Part shown: positions 1 to 8,468 of the stretch, piece after piece | Layout: the number at the start of each line of letters is the position of its first letter | Position numbering within the stretch: the stretch's first letter is position 1 | DNA from: Segetibacter koreensis DSM 18137 | GTDB taxonomy: Bacteria; Bacteroidota; Bacteroidia; Chitinophagales; Chitinophagaceae | NCBI RefSeq assembly: GCF_000374045.1 | Contig: NZ_KB893386.1 | Location: 159,928-223,927, forward strand | Length of the DNA: 64,000 nucleotides | Reading direction: 5' to 3' | Notes under the pieces: generated by a model | Database searches by the model: none | Told to the model about the DNA's origin: nothing | The model's input: the letters and a program-made list of their open reading frames with translations, nothing else | Position numbers and translations under genes: made by a program

Positions 1-519
1 GGTAAAATTGTATCCGTTATCCTTTCCTTTTTGTGGATCTGATCAGGACTCATTTATCATATCGTTTTCTTTACAGCAATTAATAAGGCCGCGTATTTAT
101 TTGGGGGCTTATTTATATTACAAGGATTCTTATTTCTAATAGCCGGAGTTATAAAAAATAATTTGTCATTTAAAACAGACGAGGCAATGGCTAGAGTGAT
201 TGCAGTTTGCATGATGGCATTTGCATTAATAATTTATCCTGTACTTAGTTATTATTCAGGTCATATTTATCCTCAAACTCCCACTTTTGGCTTACCCTGC
301 CCACTTACCATTTTTACTTTCGGTTGTTTTCTTGTGATTAAAAATCATTTTCCTCTTTACCTGTTAATTATACCCTTCATTTGGTCAATAATCGGATTTA
401 CTGCCAGCATTCATTTTGGATTTACAGAAGATATAAGTTTGCCACTGTCTTCGCTTGCAGCAATTGGTCTTATCTTAAAGGAAAAACAACAAATTCATAT
501 TTTTCATCCTTCTTCTTAA
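1..519 (+). pseudogene. DUF6064-family membrane protein, 3' part, interrupted by in-frame TGA
   Basis: Frame 1 is open from the window edge to the TAA at 517-519 except for one TGA at 40-42. On both sides the translation looks like one DUF6064 membrane protein: LSFLWI, then the stop, then SGLIYHIVFFTAINKAAYLFGG. It continues into hydrophobic helices and the segment FGLPCPLTIFTFG that I associate with this family. From memory, the family has Trp (TGG) where the TGA stands, so one G-to-A change would explain the break. A shorter product could start at the TTG at 163, but it would lack the first helices of the conserved part. The 5' end lies outside the window. The function of DUF6064 is unknown. 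The family call is moderate; the stop is seen directly. A sequencing error is the main alternative. Confidence 0.55.
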
Positions 520-576
520 TTTTTTTCAATCCTTTTTCTTTCAAGCAAAATCCTGTGAGGAGTATCAACCTGTTGT

Positions 577-590
577 ATGACCTATGTCAT
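577..590. promoter_or_regulatory. FNR/CRP-type palindrome A (ATGAC-CTAT-GTCAT)
   Basis: A perfect 5-4-5 inverted repeat, extended by one further pair (T576/A591). Its centre (583.5) is 37.5 bp before the end of a perfect Bacteroidota -7 box at 614-621. That puts it near -42 from the inferred start of transcription, the usual place for class II activation by FNR/CRP proteins. The 5-4-5 layout matches FNR (TTGAT-N4-ATCAA) and related sites. Which protein binds it is inference. Confidence 0.6.
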
Positions 591-613
591 AGGCGAACAT
601 TTGGAATGAAATA

Positions 614-621
614 TACTTTTG
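614..621 (+). promoter_or_regulatory. -7 promoter box TACTTTTG
   Basis: Perfect match to the Bacteroidota -7 consensus TAnnTTTG, 16 bp before the ATG at 638. No clear -33 TTTG is present, as expected for an activator-dependent promoter with palindrome A upstream. Confidence 0.5.
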
Positions 622-637
622 ATAAAATTTCAAAATC

Positions 638-1039
638 ATGAAAGAGCATTCCCTTGAACGAAAAAGTTCACTGTCACATGAAAATGAGAGAAGAGACCTT
701 GTAAATCTTGATTTTTATAATAACGAAATAATGATAATGCAGCATAACCTGGATGAAGTGGCGATAACGTCTGCTTCTCCTGAGATAAAAAAGAAAGTGG
801 AGCATTTGAAACACCAGCTTAACCATCAAGAGCAAAACCTGGCTGAGTTTCGTAAAAATTTCGATTTGGATGAAATAGTTTTAACGGGTAAACAAGATCG
901 AAAAAATAAAAATGAAACAAATGGAATAAAAAATGGAGAAAACTTCTTTCAACATTTGCAATCATTTGAAGACAATTTTAAAGATATACGACAGGAAGTA
1001 CTGGAATTTATAAACAACCAGGTAGCGAAAGGAGAATAG
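638..1039 (+). CDS. Small coiled-coil protein of unknown function
   Basis: A 133-residue hydrophilic protein without signal peptide or membrane segment, so probably cytoplasmic. Roughly residues 45-75 and 100-130 are charged and helical with heptad-like spacing (for example SPEIKKKVEHLKHQLNHQEQNLAEFRKNF). I do not recognise a family. The gene stands alone and is convergent with the following ATPase gene. It has the best promoter arrangement in the window: palindrome A near -42 and a perfect TACTTTTG box. It is therefore probably a real gene, induced together with the ATPase and universal stress genes. A structural or adaptor role under stress is only a guess. Confidence 0.65.
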   Translation: MKEHSLERKSSLSHENERRDLVNLDFYNNEIMIMQHNLDEVAITSASPEIKKKVEHLKHQLNHQEQNLAEFRKNFDLDEIVLTGKQDRKNKNETNGIKNGENFFQHLQSFEDNFKDIRQEVLEFINNQVAKGE

Positions 1040-1108
1040 AAGACAACTGACTACCTGCCAAAGCGATTCATTTCTGAAAAACCATTTCTATTATTTATTT
1101 TATAAAAG

Positions 1109-3604
1109 CTAAAGAGGCTGTTTATTTCTTCTCCTTGTCCATTTAAATATTTCGACCCAGCAGGTAGAAAATAACGCAACCATTACACATGCGGCCAGGT
1201 TTTCTATTGATAATGGATGTAAATTAAATAATTCTCTTCCAAACGGAAGATAAAGCGAAGATGCAATCAGCAATACAGTTAAGATAATGATTACCGGAAC
1301 GAGGTTATTTTTATACCTGACAGTAGTTATTATAGAAAAATAAAAAGACCGGTTAACAAGTGTAAGAAAAATATTGCTGAACAACAAGGTAATAAAAACC
1401 ACTGTGCGTACTGTCGTTTCATCACTTTGCCGCATAAAATAATAGCCGATAAAGAGGCAACCTGCAGCTATTACCAATCCCTGTATAATACTCATCGAAA
1501 GCTGCCTGAAAGATAAGAATACTGACGTAAGCTTTCTTGGCGGACGAAACATAATACCTTTCTCCATTTCTTCATTTTCATAAATAATGGAACAGGTAGG
1601 GCCCATAATAATTTCTAAAAATATAACATGTACAGGTGTAAAAATATTAGGATACTTCCACATTAAAATCAATGGTGCTGTTACAATAAGTATGATAGGG
1701 ATATGAATGGAAACAATGTATTGTATAGCCTTATGAAGATTATCATAAATTTTTCTGCCTAAGGCAACTGCTTCCGTCATGTGAAAAAGATCATCATCTG
1801 TAATGATAAGCGAAGCAGCTCCGCGTGCTACTTCACTGCCATGCTTTCCCATCGCAATTCCAATTTGAGAGGCCTTTAGAGCAGGTGCATCGTTTACTCC
1901 ATCACCTGTCATTGCCACCACTTCACCATTGCTTTTTAATGCCTCAATTATTTTCAGCTTGGCTTCGGGAAACATACGCGCTAAGATATTAACTGTCTTT
2001 ACTTTTTCCCGAAGTTCATCAGCAGAAAAGCTTACAATTTCTTGTCCTGTTAAACAATTTTCATATCCCTGAAAATGGACCTGACGAGCTATAGCCTGTG
2101 CTGTTGCCGCATAGTCGCCTGTTATCATTTTTACTTTTATGCCTGCTTTATAGAATATATCGAGTGTCTCTTTTATATTTTCCTTAGGCGGATCATAAAA
2201 AGCAATCAGACCCAAAAATTCATACCTAAACTCTTCCTGGGTCAAAGGAAGATTGTTATCCTTAAAAATGCCTTTCCCCACTCCCAATACACGAAAACCT
2301 TGTTCTGCATACAGTTTAGCCTGGTTTGCAATTAATTCCCTATCATCTTCCAACAATGTTGACTGTCTTAAAATGCCTTCAGGAGCACCTTTACAAGCAA
2401 TTATAACGTCCTCGTGCTTGTTTTTAAAAATATGGGTCATTATGGGAGGCGTGCCTTCCAGCGAATACTCGTGCACCTGCTGATACTCAGGTCGTTTATC
2501 TATCGAAAACATTTTTTCATAATAATTATGAATCTCTTTTTCCATCGGGTCAAATGGTTGCGTTTCGCTTGCCCACATGGCATACTCAAGTACACGATTA
2601 GGAAATACAGTGGCAGAACTTAAGTCATAAGAAGCCTTAGTATCCGCATCATAAATAAAGGCAATCTCCATTCTGTTTTCGGTAAGCGTACCTGTTTTAT
2701 CAACACAAATAACAGTTGCTGAACCTAGAGTTTCAACATATTGAGGTTGCTTTACAATAATATTTTTTTTTAATAGACGGAAGGCCCCAAGCGCCTGGAA
2801 TGTACTAAATGCAACAGGTATTTCTTCCGGCAATATAGACATGGCCAACGTAAGACCATGTACTAACCCGTGCAGTAAACTTTTTGATTCGATTGTGTTG
2901 TAAGTTACGACCAGTAAGAACGCTACCGCTCCAATCCAAACCATGTACTTAACAAATGATTTTATCTGAACCTGTAGCGGTGTTTTTTCCACTTCGATTT
3001 GCTCTAATGATAAGCCTATCTTTCCAAACGTGGTGGCAATTCCAACCGCCAAAACTCTGATGTAAGCGGAGCCACTTGTAACCAGGGTGCCTTTGTAAAC
3101 ATTGTTGCTGCCATCATTACTTTTATAAACAGAAAGAGATTCCCCGGTAATAATAGATTCATTTACCGAAAAATCATTAGAAGATAAAATAACCCCGTCT
3201 GCAGGTATCACTTCGCCTTCTTCAGCCAGCAATACATCATCCACCACAATTTCTTCAATCACGATTTGCATCTGTCCTCCGTCTCTTATCACAGTTGCTT
3301 TTGGAGAAGAAAGCTTTCTTAATGCGTGTATAGCATTGCGACTACGATACTCCTGGAAAAAAGAAATGCCGGCAACAATGAAGATGGAAGTAAGCATAAT
3401 CAACCCTTCACGCTGCTCATGCAACATGAAGTAAACAGTACATGAAACAACGAGCAAAATAAACATTGGTTCCAGCACCACTTCCTTTATTACATGCAAA
3501 AAAACCCTATCCTCACTTAACTCAAGAACGTTTTTTCCATTCTTTATTCTCGAAGCACTCACTTCTTCTGATCGCAATCCTTTGAAATCGTAGACATTTT
3601 GCAT
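1109..3604 (-). CDS. Cation-translocating P-type ATPase (Ca2+-ATPase-like, P2 type)
   Basis: An 831-residue inner-membrane pump. In order: a short N-terminus, transmembrane helices at about 45-85, the actuator TGES at 153-156, a helix-4 motif PEEIP at 259-263, the phosphorylation motif DKTGTLT with Asp302, the hinge MTGDGVNDAPAL, and a C-terminal block of hydrophobic helices. The layout fits bacterial PMR1/PacL-like P2 ATPases. In Ca2+ pumps the helix-4 motif is usually PEGLP; here it is PEEIP, so the ion is uncertain. The N-terminus is short, with no metal-binding domain, which argues against a Cu/Zn pump. The gene has palindrome B upstream and stands in a region with a second P-type ATPase. 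It may maintain ion balance under low oxygen or energy stress. Family call is firm, substrate is not. Confidence 0.85.
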   Translation of the reverse strand: MQNVYDFKGLRSEEVSASRIKNGKNVLELSEDRVFLHVIKEVVLEPMFILLVVSCTVYFMLHEQREGLIMLTSIFIVAGISFFQEYRSRNAIHALRKLSSPKATVIRDGGQMQIVIEEIVVDDVLLAEEGEVIPADGVILSSNDFSVNESIITGESLSVYKSNDGSNNVYKGTLVTSGSAYIRVLAVGIATTFGKIGLSLEQIEVEKTPLQVQIKSFVKYMVWIGAVAFLLVVTYNTIESKSLLHGLVHGLTLAMSILPEEIPVAFSTFQALGAFRLLKKNIIVKQPQYVETLGSATVICVDKTGTLTENRMEIAFIYDADTKASYDLSSATVFPNRVLEYAMWASETQPFDPMEKEIHNYYEKMFSIDKRPEYQQVHEYSLEGTPPIMTHIFKNKHEDVIIACKGAPEGILRQSTLLEDDRELIANQAKLYAEQGFRVLGVGKGIFKDNNLPLTQEEFRYEFLGLIAFYDPPKENIKETLDIFYKAGIKVKMITGDYAATAQAIARQVHFQGYENCLTGQEIVSFSADELREKVKTVNILARMFPEAKLKIIEALKSNGEVVAMTGDGVNDAPALKASQIGIAMGKHGSEVARGAASLIITDDDLFHMTEAVALGRKIYDNLHKAIQYIVSIHIPIILIVTAPLILMWKYPNIFTPVHVIFLEIIMGPTCSIIYENEEMEKGIMFRPPRKLTSVFLSFRQLSMSIIQGLVIAAGCLFIGYYFMRQSDETTVRTVVFITLLFSNIFLTLVNRSFYFSIITTVRYKNNLVPVIIILTVLLIASSLYLPFGRELFNLHPLSIENLAACVMVALFSTCWVEIFKWTRRRNKQPL

Positions 3605-3665
3605 ACTGAAAGTATTAGCTAATATAGCCTCTAAAGCAACGGCGTGCAGGAGAAAAATTTGTAGG

Positions 3666-3673
3666 CTAAACTA
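3666..3673 (-). promoter_or_regulatory. Candidate -7 box TAGTTTAG for the P-type ATPase
   Basis: One mismatch to TAnnTTTG. Its end is 36.5 bp from the centre of palindrome B, almost the same spacing as at palindrome A. The leader would be about 57 nt. Confidence 0.35.
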
Positions 3674-3695
3674 GGTTTAGGCGATTGAATCCCCG

Positions 3696-3709
3696 ATGAT
3701 GTACATCAT
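3696..3709. promoter_or_regulatory. FNR/CRP-type palindrome B (ATGAT-GTAC-ATCAT)
   Basis: Part of a perfect 16-bp palindrome (3695-3710). It has the 5-4-5 layout of FNR sites and lies about 98 bp before the start of the P-type ATPase at 3604. On the other side, the gene at 3870 has no TAnnTTTG box at a matching distance, so the ATPase is the likelier target. Confidence 0.55.
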
Positions 3710-3869
3710 CTTCTTGTGTGCTGTTAGTCATTTTTTTACTGCCTGTTTATTACAACCTTAGATAAAAATATTACGAATAATCAAGAATTATGAATAAGCT
3801 TTTCCAAATACAAAAATATTCGTTTCACGGCAGTCATAAAGGAATCAAGTCTCCTCTAAAATTATTGTT

Positions 3870-4550
3870 ATGAAAAAGATTATTACTTTTTTATTAATTA
3901 TAGCAATGTCAATTACTATAACAGATGCACAAATTAAAGGTGGTGCAGCTTTTTTTAAAACAGGTTATCTATATGCCCCACGGTCTTCAAACATTTTTAA
4001 AAAAATAGCCCTCGGTGGCACACCTCATTTCAACAACAATTACTTGATAATGGGTGTAGAAGCATATTACCGCACAGGTAATCTTATTCTTGGCTGGGAC
4101 GGATATTCAGGCGAGCAGCCTGATTATTCTTTTGCAACCAATTCTTACGCAGAACCTTTTATAGGGTCGACCCATATCAGATTGGGCCGGATAGTGAAGG
4201 AAAACAAACAATACTGGGTTTATCCTTCTATTGGGATGGGAGCTACAGGAATTGTGTTGGCGACCTATAATAAAGTTAATGGAAAATCTCTAAATACTAT
4301 AAATCAGATATTGCTTAGCCCAACGCTGGATATAGGAATTAACGAAGATATTATTGTTACAAAAGTAAACCCCAATGAAAAAAGATATGGAGGTTTAATA
4401 CTTGGAATAAGAGCAGGCTATCGAACTTCTTACAGCAGTAATAACTGGAGAAATGATGATTGGGTAAGATTATATAACAAGCCTTTTTATTCAAATAATT
4501 GCTTTTACCTGTCAGTCAGTATCGGTGCTGGTGGATTTGTGAGCAAGTAA
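3870..4550 (+). CDS. Secreted or outer-membrane protein of unknown function
   Basis: 226 residues with a clear signal peptide (MKKIITFLLIIAMSITITDAQ, cleavage near residue 21). The rest is rich in Gly, Tyr, Asn and alternating hydrophobic residues and ends in an amphipathic strand (FYLSVSIGAGGFVSK). This pattern is common in small outer-membrane beta-barrels of Bacteroidota. No catalytic motif is visible and I do not recognise a family. It lies between two P-type ATPase genes and is followed after 36 bp by the MgtA-like gene on the same strand, so the two may be co-transcribed. A barrel supplying cations to the pump would be speculation. Confidence 0.6.
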   Translation: MKKIITFLLIIAMSITITDAQIKGGAAFFKTGYLYAPRSSNIFKKIALGGTPHFNNNYLIMGVEAYYRTGNLILGWDGYSGEQPDYSFATNSYAEPFIGSTHIRLGRIVKENKQYWVYPSIGMGATGIVLATYNKVNGKSLNTINQILLSPTLDIGINEDIIVTKVNPNEKRYGGLILGIRAGYRTSYSSNNWRNDDWVRLYNKPFYSNNCFYLSVSIGAGGFVSK

Positions 4551-4586
4551 TGCAGGAGTAGTTTAAATATCAGCTAAACAAATATT

Positions 4587-7106
4587 GTGTTACTACAACC
4601 AATAGAAAAATTCTGGAGTATAGAAAAGGGCAAATTACTGCCACAACTAAATACGACACCAGATGGCCTAACCAATAAAGAGGCATTAATTCGATTGCGG
4701 CAACAACAACAAAAAACTTTCAATATTTATCCATGGCAAAAGGATATTTTACTATTATTAGCCCAGTATAAAAATCCCCTTGTTTTACTGCTCATATTTG
4801 CGGTTATTCTTTCTCTTATATTAGGTGAATACTCCGATAGTTTCATTGTACTTTCAATACTTTTTCTTACAGGCATATTTGGTTTTATTCAGGAACGAAA
4901 TGCAGGCCATGCGGTAGAGAAATTAAAAGAACTGGTACATAGCAAGTCAATTGTAAAACGAGACAACATTGAAAAGGAAATAAAGATAGAAGAAGTAGTT
5001 CCCGGAGATATTATTGTGTTGAATGCCGGTGACATTATTCCGGCAGATTCGCTTATCCTCAATGAAAATGACCTGCATGTAAATGAATCTGCATTAACAG
5101 GAGAATCATTTCCTGCGGAAAAATTTGCGGGCCGATGCAAAGCAGATGTTACGTTAGCAGAAGTAAACAATTCGGTTTTTAAAGGTACCAATGTTATCAA
5201 CGGCTCGGCTACCGTGCTTGCTGTAAATACCGGTGACAATACAGAACTTGGCAAAATAGCCACTTCTCTGGCTCATACAGTTAATGAAACATCTTTTGAA
5301 AAAGGTATTAAAAAGTTCGGTTACTTACTGCTGCGCCTGAGCATAGTCTTCGTTATCCTGATTCTTATTTTCAACATCCTGTTTCATAAACCATTAATAG
5401 ATTCTCTTTTATTTTCCCTTGCTTTGGCTGTTGGCTTAACACCCGAATTACTTCCACCCATTGTTACCATTACTTTGGCAGCAGGCGCAAAACGGCTAGC
5501 TGCAAAAAAGGTCATTGTAAAAAAGCTAAGCGCTATTCAAAACCTGGGAGAAATGACCGTCTTCTGCTCCGACAAAACAGGTACTTTAACAGAGGGAGTA
5601 GTAAAAATAAACAACGCTTTGGGTATTGAAGGAACACCTTCGGATAGAGTGTTATTATTTGCCCGACTAAATGCTGTTTTTGAAACAGGTTTTTTTAATA
5701 TCATAGATGACGCATTGAGAAACGTAACAACGGCAGACATCAGTGGTTATGCTAAAGTAGATGAGGTTCCTTATGACTTTATCCGTAAGCGGCTAAGTAT
5801 TGTTGTAAACAAAAATGGCAGGCACATTATGATTACAAAAGGAGCTGTAAAAAATATATTGGAAGTGTGTGTAAATGCAGAAAAAAACAGTGAAACCATT
5901 ATTGATATTATTACAGTAAAAGAAAACATTGACAGCAATTTTGAAAAATATAGCAGCCAGGGGTTCAGAACCATTGCTGTTGCTTATAAAGATGTAACCA
6001 GCGACCCTGTTATAACAAAAGACGATGAAACAGGTATGACATTCTTAGGTTTCATTCTTTTATCCGATCCACCTAAAAAGGGCATTATCCCTTCTATTTC
6101 AGCATTAAGAAATCTTGGGATAACATTAAAGATAATTAGCGGGGATAATAGCCTTATTGTAAAACACCTCTCTACTCAAATTGGCCTTAATGTAACAGAG
6201 ATACTTACAGGAGCACAAATGCTTAAAATGTCAAATGAAGCGCTTTCACGCAAAGTAACTTCAGTAGATGTGTATGCAGAGGTAGAACCTTCCCAGAAAG
6301 AGCGTATCATAAAAGCATTACAAAAAGCAGGTTATGCGGTAGGATACCTTGGCGATGGAATAAATGATGCCAATGCGCTGCATGCCGCAGATGTCGGCAT
6401 TTCTATTGACAACGCAGTAGATGTTGCCAAAGAAGCTGCCGACATAGTGTTATTAGAAAACAACTTAAACGTTATTAGTGAAGGAGTGCAGGAAGGCCGA
6501 AATACATTTATGAATACAATGAAATACATATTTGTCAGTACGAGCGCTAACTTTGGAAACATGTTCAGCATGGCTATCGCATCAACAATGTTACCTTTTT
6601 TGCCATTGCTTGCTACACAGGTTTTGCTTAATAATTTCTTATCTGATGTACCCGCGCTTACAATAGCTACAGACCACGTAGATGCAGAGTTAACAACTGC
6701 ACCTAAGAAATGGGACCTCAAGTACATCAGGCGTTTTATGATTATTTTCGGCTTACAAAGTTCGGTGTTTGACGTAATTACATTTGTAGTATTGCTACAT
6801 GTTTTTCACTCCGGTCCCGAGCAATTTCGTTCCGGCTGGTTTATGGAAAGCCTTTTTACCGAAACGCTTATTCTTTTAATCATTCGTACACAAAGGCCAT
6901 TCTTTAAAAGCAAACCCTCAAAATATTTATTAGCAGCAACAACGACTATGTTAATTATAGCAGCGTTAATGCCTTACATGCCATTTGCATCTGTTTTTGA
7001 CCTGCAGCCCTTACCTGCAAGGGTGTTTATAACTATTACGGGCATAGCATTAACATATGCATTGGTCGCCGAGGTTACGAAGCGATACTTAATGAAGAAA
7101 TTATAG
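4587..7106 (+). CDS. mgtA: Magnesium-translocating P-type ATPase
   Basis: 839 residues, starting at a GTG; no ATG fits near the start of the conserved region. Visible features: actuator TGES at 171-174, helix-4 motif PELLP at 286-290, DKTGTLT with Asp329, and the hinge segment GDGINDANALHAADVGIS followed by DNAVDVAKEAADIVLLE. The PELLP motif and the latter segment are typical of P3B Mg2+ importers (MgtA/MgtB). The usual NDAPAL is NDANAL here, a small deviation. The protein should import Mg2+ across the inner membrane. It follows a small secreted protein and ends convergently with the acyl-CoA dehydrogenase gene. I see no mgtA-type riboswitch leader in the 36-bp gap. Confidence 0.88.
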   Translation: MLLQPIEKFWSIEKGKLLPQLNTTPDGLTNKEALIRLRQQQQKTFNIYPWQKDILLLLAQYKNPLVLLLIFAVILSLILGEYSDSFIVLSILFLTGIFGFIQERNAGHAVEKLKELVHSKSIVKRDNIEKEIKIEEVVPGDIIVLNAGDIIPADSLILNENDLHVNESALTGESFPAEKFAGRCKADVTLAEVNNSVFKGTNVINGSATVLAVNTGDNTELGKIATSLAHTVNETSFEKGIKKFGYLLLRLSIVFVILILIFNILFHKPLIDSLLFSLALAVGLTPELLPPIVTITLAAGAKRLAAKKVIVKKLSAIQNLGEMTVFCSDKTGTLTEGVVKINNALGIEGTPSDRVLLFARLNAVFETGFFNIIDDALRNVTTADISGYAKVDEVPYDFIRKRLSIVVNKNGRHIMITKGAVKNILEVCVNAEKNSETIIDIITVKENIDSNFEKYSSQGFRTIAVAYKDVTSDPVITKDDETGMTFLGFILLSDPPKKGIIPSISALRNLGITLKIISGDNSLIVKHLSTQIGLNVTEILTGAQMLKMSNEALSRKVTSVDVYAEVEPSQKERIIKALQKAGYAVGYLGDGINDANALHAADVGISIDNAVDVAKEAADIVLLENNLNVISEGVQEGRNTFMNTMKYIFVSTSANFGNMFSMAIASTMLPFLPLLATQVLLNNFLSDVPALTIATDHVDAELTTAPKKWDLKYIRRFMIIFGLQSSVFDVITFVVLLHVFHSGPEQFRSGWFMESLFTETLILLIIRTQRPFFKSKPSKYLLAATTTMLIIAALMPYMPFASVFDLQPLPARVFITITGIALTYALVAEVTKRYLMKKL

Positions 7107-7198
7107 AATGTAGGTAAAAACTAACAGAATTCCTTTGGGTTGTCCCGTTATTATTAATGGCCGCTGTCATGACCTATATAGAGAAGTCAAAACAATGT

Positions 7199-8086
7199 TT
7201 ATGTAAATCGTTTGCTCACTACCAGGTCTTTGCTTCCCTGGGAGTATTTATAAAACCCTTCGCCTGACTTCATGCCTTTGTAGCCGGCAGCAACCATATT
7301 TACAAGCAGCGGGCAGGGAGCATATTTCTGATTTCCAAACCCCTTGTATAAAACATTGAGAATACTCAGACAAACATCAAGACCAATAAAATCCGCTAGC
7401 TGCAACGGGCCCATCGGATGTGCCATTCCCAATTTCATTACTGTGTCTATTTCTTCCACTCCCGCAACGCCTTCATACAAACTATAAACTGCTTCGTTTA
7501 CCATAGGCATTAATATTCGGTTGGCAATAAACCCGGGATAATCGTTCACCACGCACGCAACCTTGCCGAGGGATTTACTTAATTCAACAATATTCGCTGT
7601 CACTTCTGGTTTAGTTGTATATCCGCTTATGATTTCAACCAGCTTCATTACGGGAACTGGATTCATAAAGTGCATTCCGATCACTAATTCTGGCCGTCGC
7701 GTTGCTGCGGCAATGGCGGTGATGGAAATTGATGAAGTGTTTGTCGCGAGAATGCAGTCAGCAGGTGCAGCTTGGTCTAATTGCCGAAAAATATCGAGTT
7801 TTAATCCAAGGTTCTCTGTTGCCGCTTCTACTACGAGTTCTGCATCTTTTACCCCTTCGACTATGGAAGTTGTAGTAGTAAGATTAGTAAGAGTGAAACT
7901 TTTTGCCTCTTCAGAAAGTGCACCTTTCGCTATCTGCCTGTCAAGGTTTTTGCTTATCGTTGATAAAGCTTTATCTAATTGCGCCTGCGAAATATCTGCA
8001 AGATTTACTTTAAAACCATTTTGAGCAAAAACATGAGCAATACCATTACCCATAGTGCCAGCGCCGACTACTGATATGTTTTTCAT
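7199..8086 (-). CDS. 3-hydroxybutyryl-CoA dehydrogenase family protein
   Basis: 295 residues. The N-terminal Rossmann motif GAGTMGNGIA binds NAD(H). The segment NTSSISITAIA, the MHFMNPVPVMKLVEII stretch with the catalytic His, and GFIANRI are standard for the short 3-hydroxyacyl-CoA dehydrogenases (Hbd/PaaH type). It interconverts (S)-3-hydroxyacyl-CoA and 3-oxoacyl-CoA in fatty-acid, butyrate or phenylacetate metabolism. Length is normal for a stand-alone enzyme without a crotonase domain. No partner pathway gene is adjacent, so the physiological substrate cannot be told. Confidence 0.88.
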   Translation of the reverse strand: MKNISVVGAGTMGNGIAHVFAQNGFKVNLADISQAQLDKALSTISKNLDRQIAKGALSEEAKSFTLTNLTTTTSIVEGVKDAELVVEAATENLGLKLDIFRQLDQAAPADCILATNTSSISITAIAAATRRPELVIGMHFMNPVPVMKLVEIISGYTTKPEVTANIVELSKSLGKVACVVNDYPGFIANRILMPMVNEAVYSLYEGVAGVEEIDTVMKLGMAHPMGPLQLADFIGLDVCLSILNVLYKGFGNQKYAPCPLLVNMVAAGYKGMKSGEGFYKYSQGSKDLVVSKRFT

Positions 8087-8468
8087 TGACGAAATTTAAA
8101 TAGGAGTAATCTAAAGATACATTGCAAAGTTATAAAGTGGTTTTCCAATGCTCGGGAGAATTACTTACGTCAAAACGGAGCGTCCCAACAAAAGCTAAAT
8201 GCGCGTGTAATGGTTGAATCCAAAAAATGTATAATTAAATAAGTTCCTGGAATAATAAAATGATAAGAAAAAAGAAAAATAGCTATAACTTTTTTACAGT
8301 ACAGAAAGTTTTAATCATCTCTTTTTGAAGAGTTATATAAAGCAATTGAATTGGGCAAGAAAATTATTATTGAGGCATCTACAAAAAAAGAGATGCTTTT
8401 TGTTAGCATCTCTTTCTCAAATAATGTCGATAAATTCTTATTACGTTTTATAAGAAAGATTTCAAAAT
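8087..8468. other. Intergenic region, 382 bp
   Basis: AT-rich, upstream of the dehydrogenase gene (7199-8086) and downstream of the lipoprotein gene (8469-9500), both on the minus strand. Besides the terminator at 8380-8415 I see no gene. Confidence 0.5.
8380..8415 (-). terminator. Rho-independent terminator of the 8469-9500 gene
   Basis: Read on the minus strand, an 11-bp stem (8405-8415 with 8387-8397) with a 7-nt loop is followed by a run of T. It lies about 54 bp after the stop of the lipoprotein gene. Confidence 0.7.

Noticed and set aside
4551..4586. Mg2+-sensing leader in front of the MgtA-like gene
   Set aside because: The gap is only 36 bp, too short for a known riboswitch, and no stem-loops are visible.
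7166..7182. Half of an FNR-type site (ATGACCTAT, same as palindrome A) near 7169
   Set aside because: The second half is not there (ATAGA), and it lies between the 3' ends of convergent genes, so no promoter would use it.
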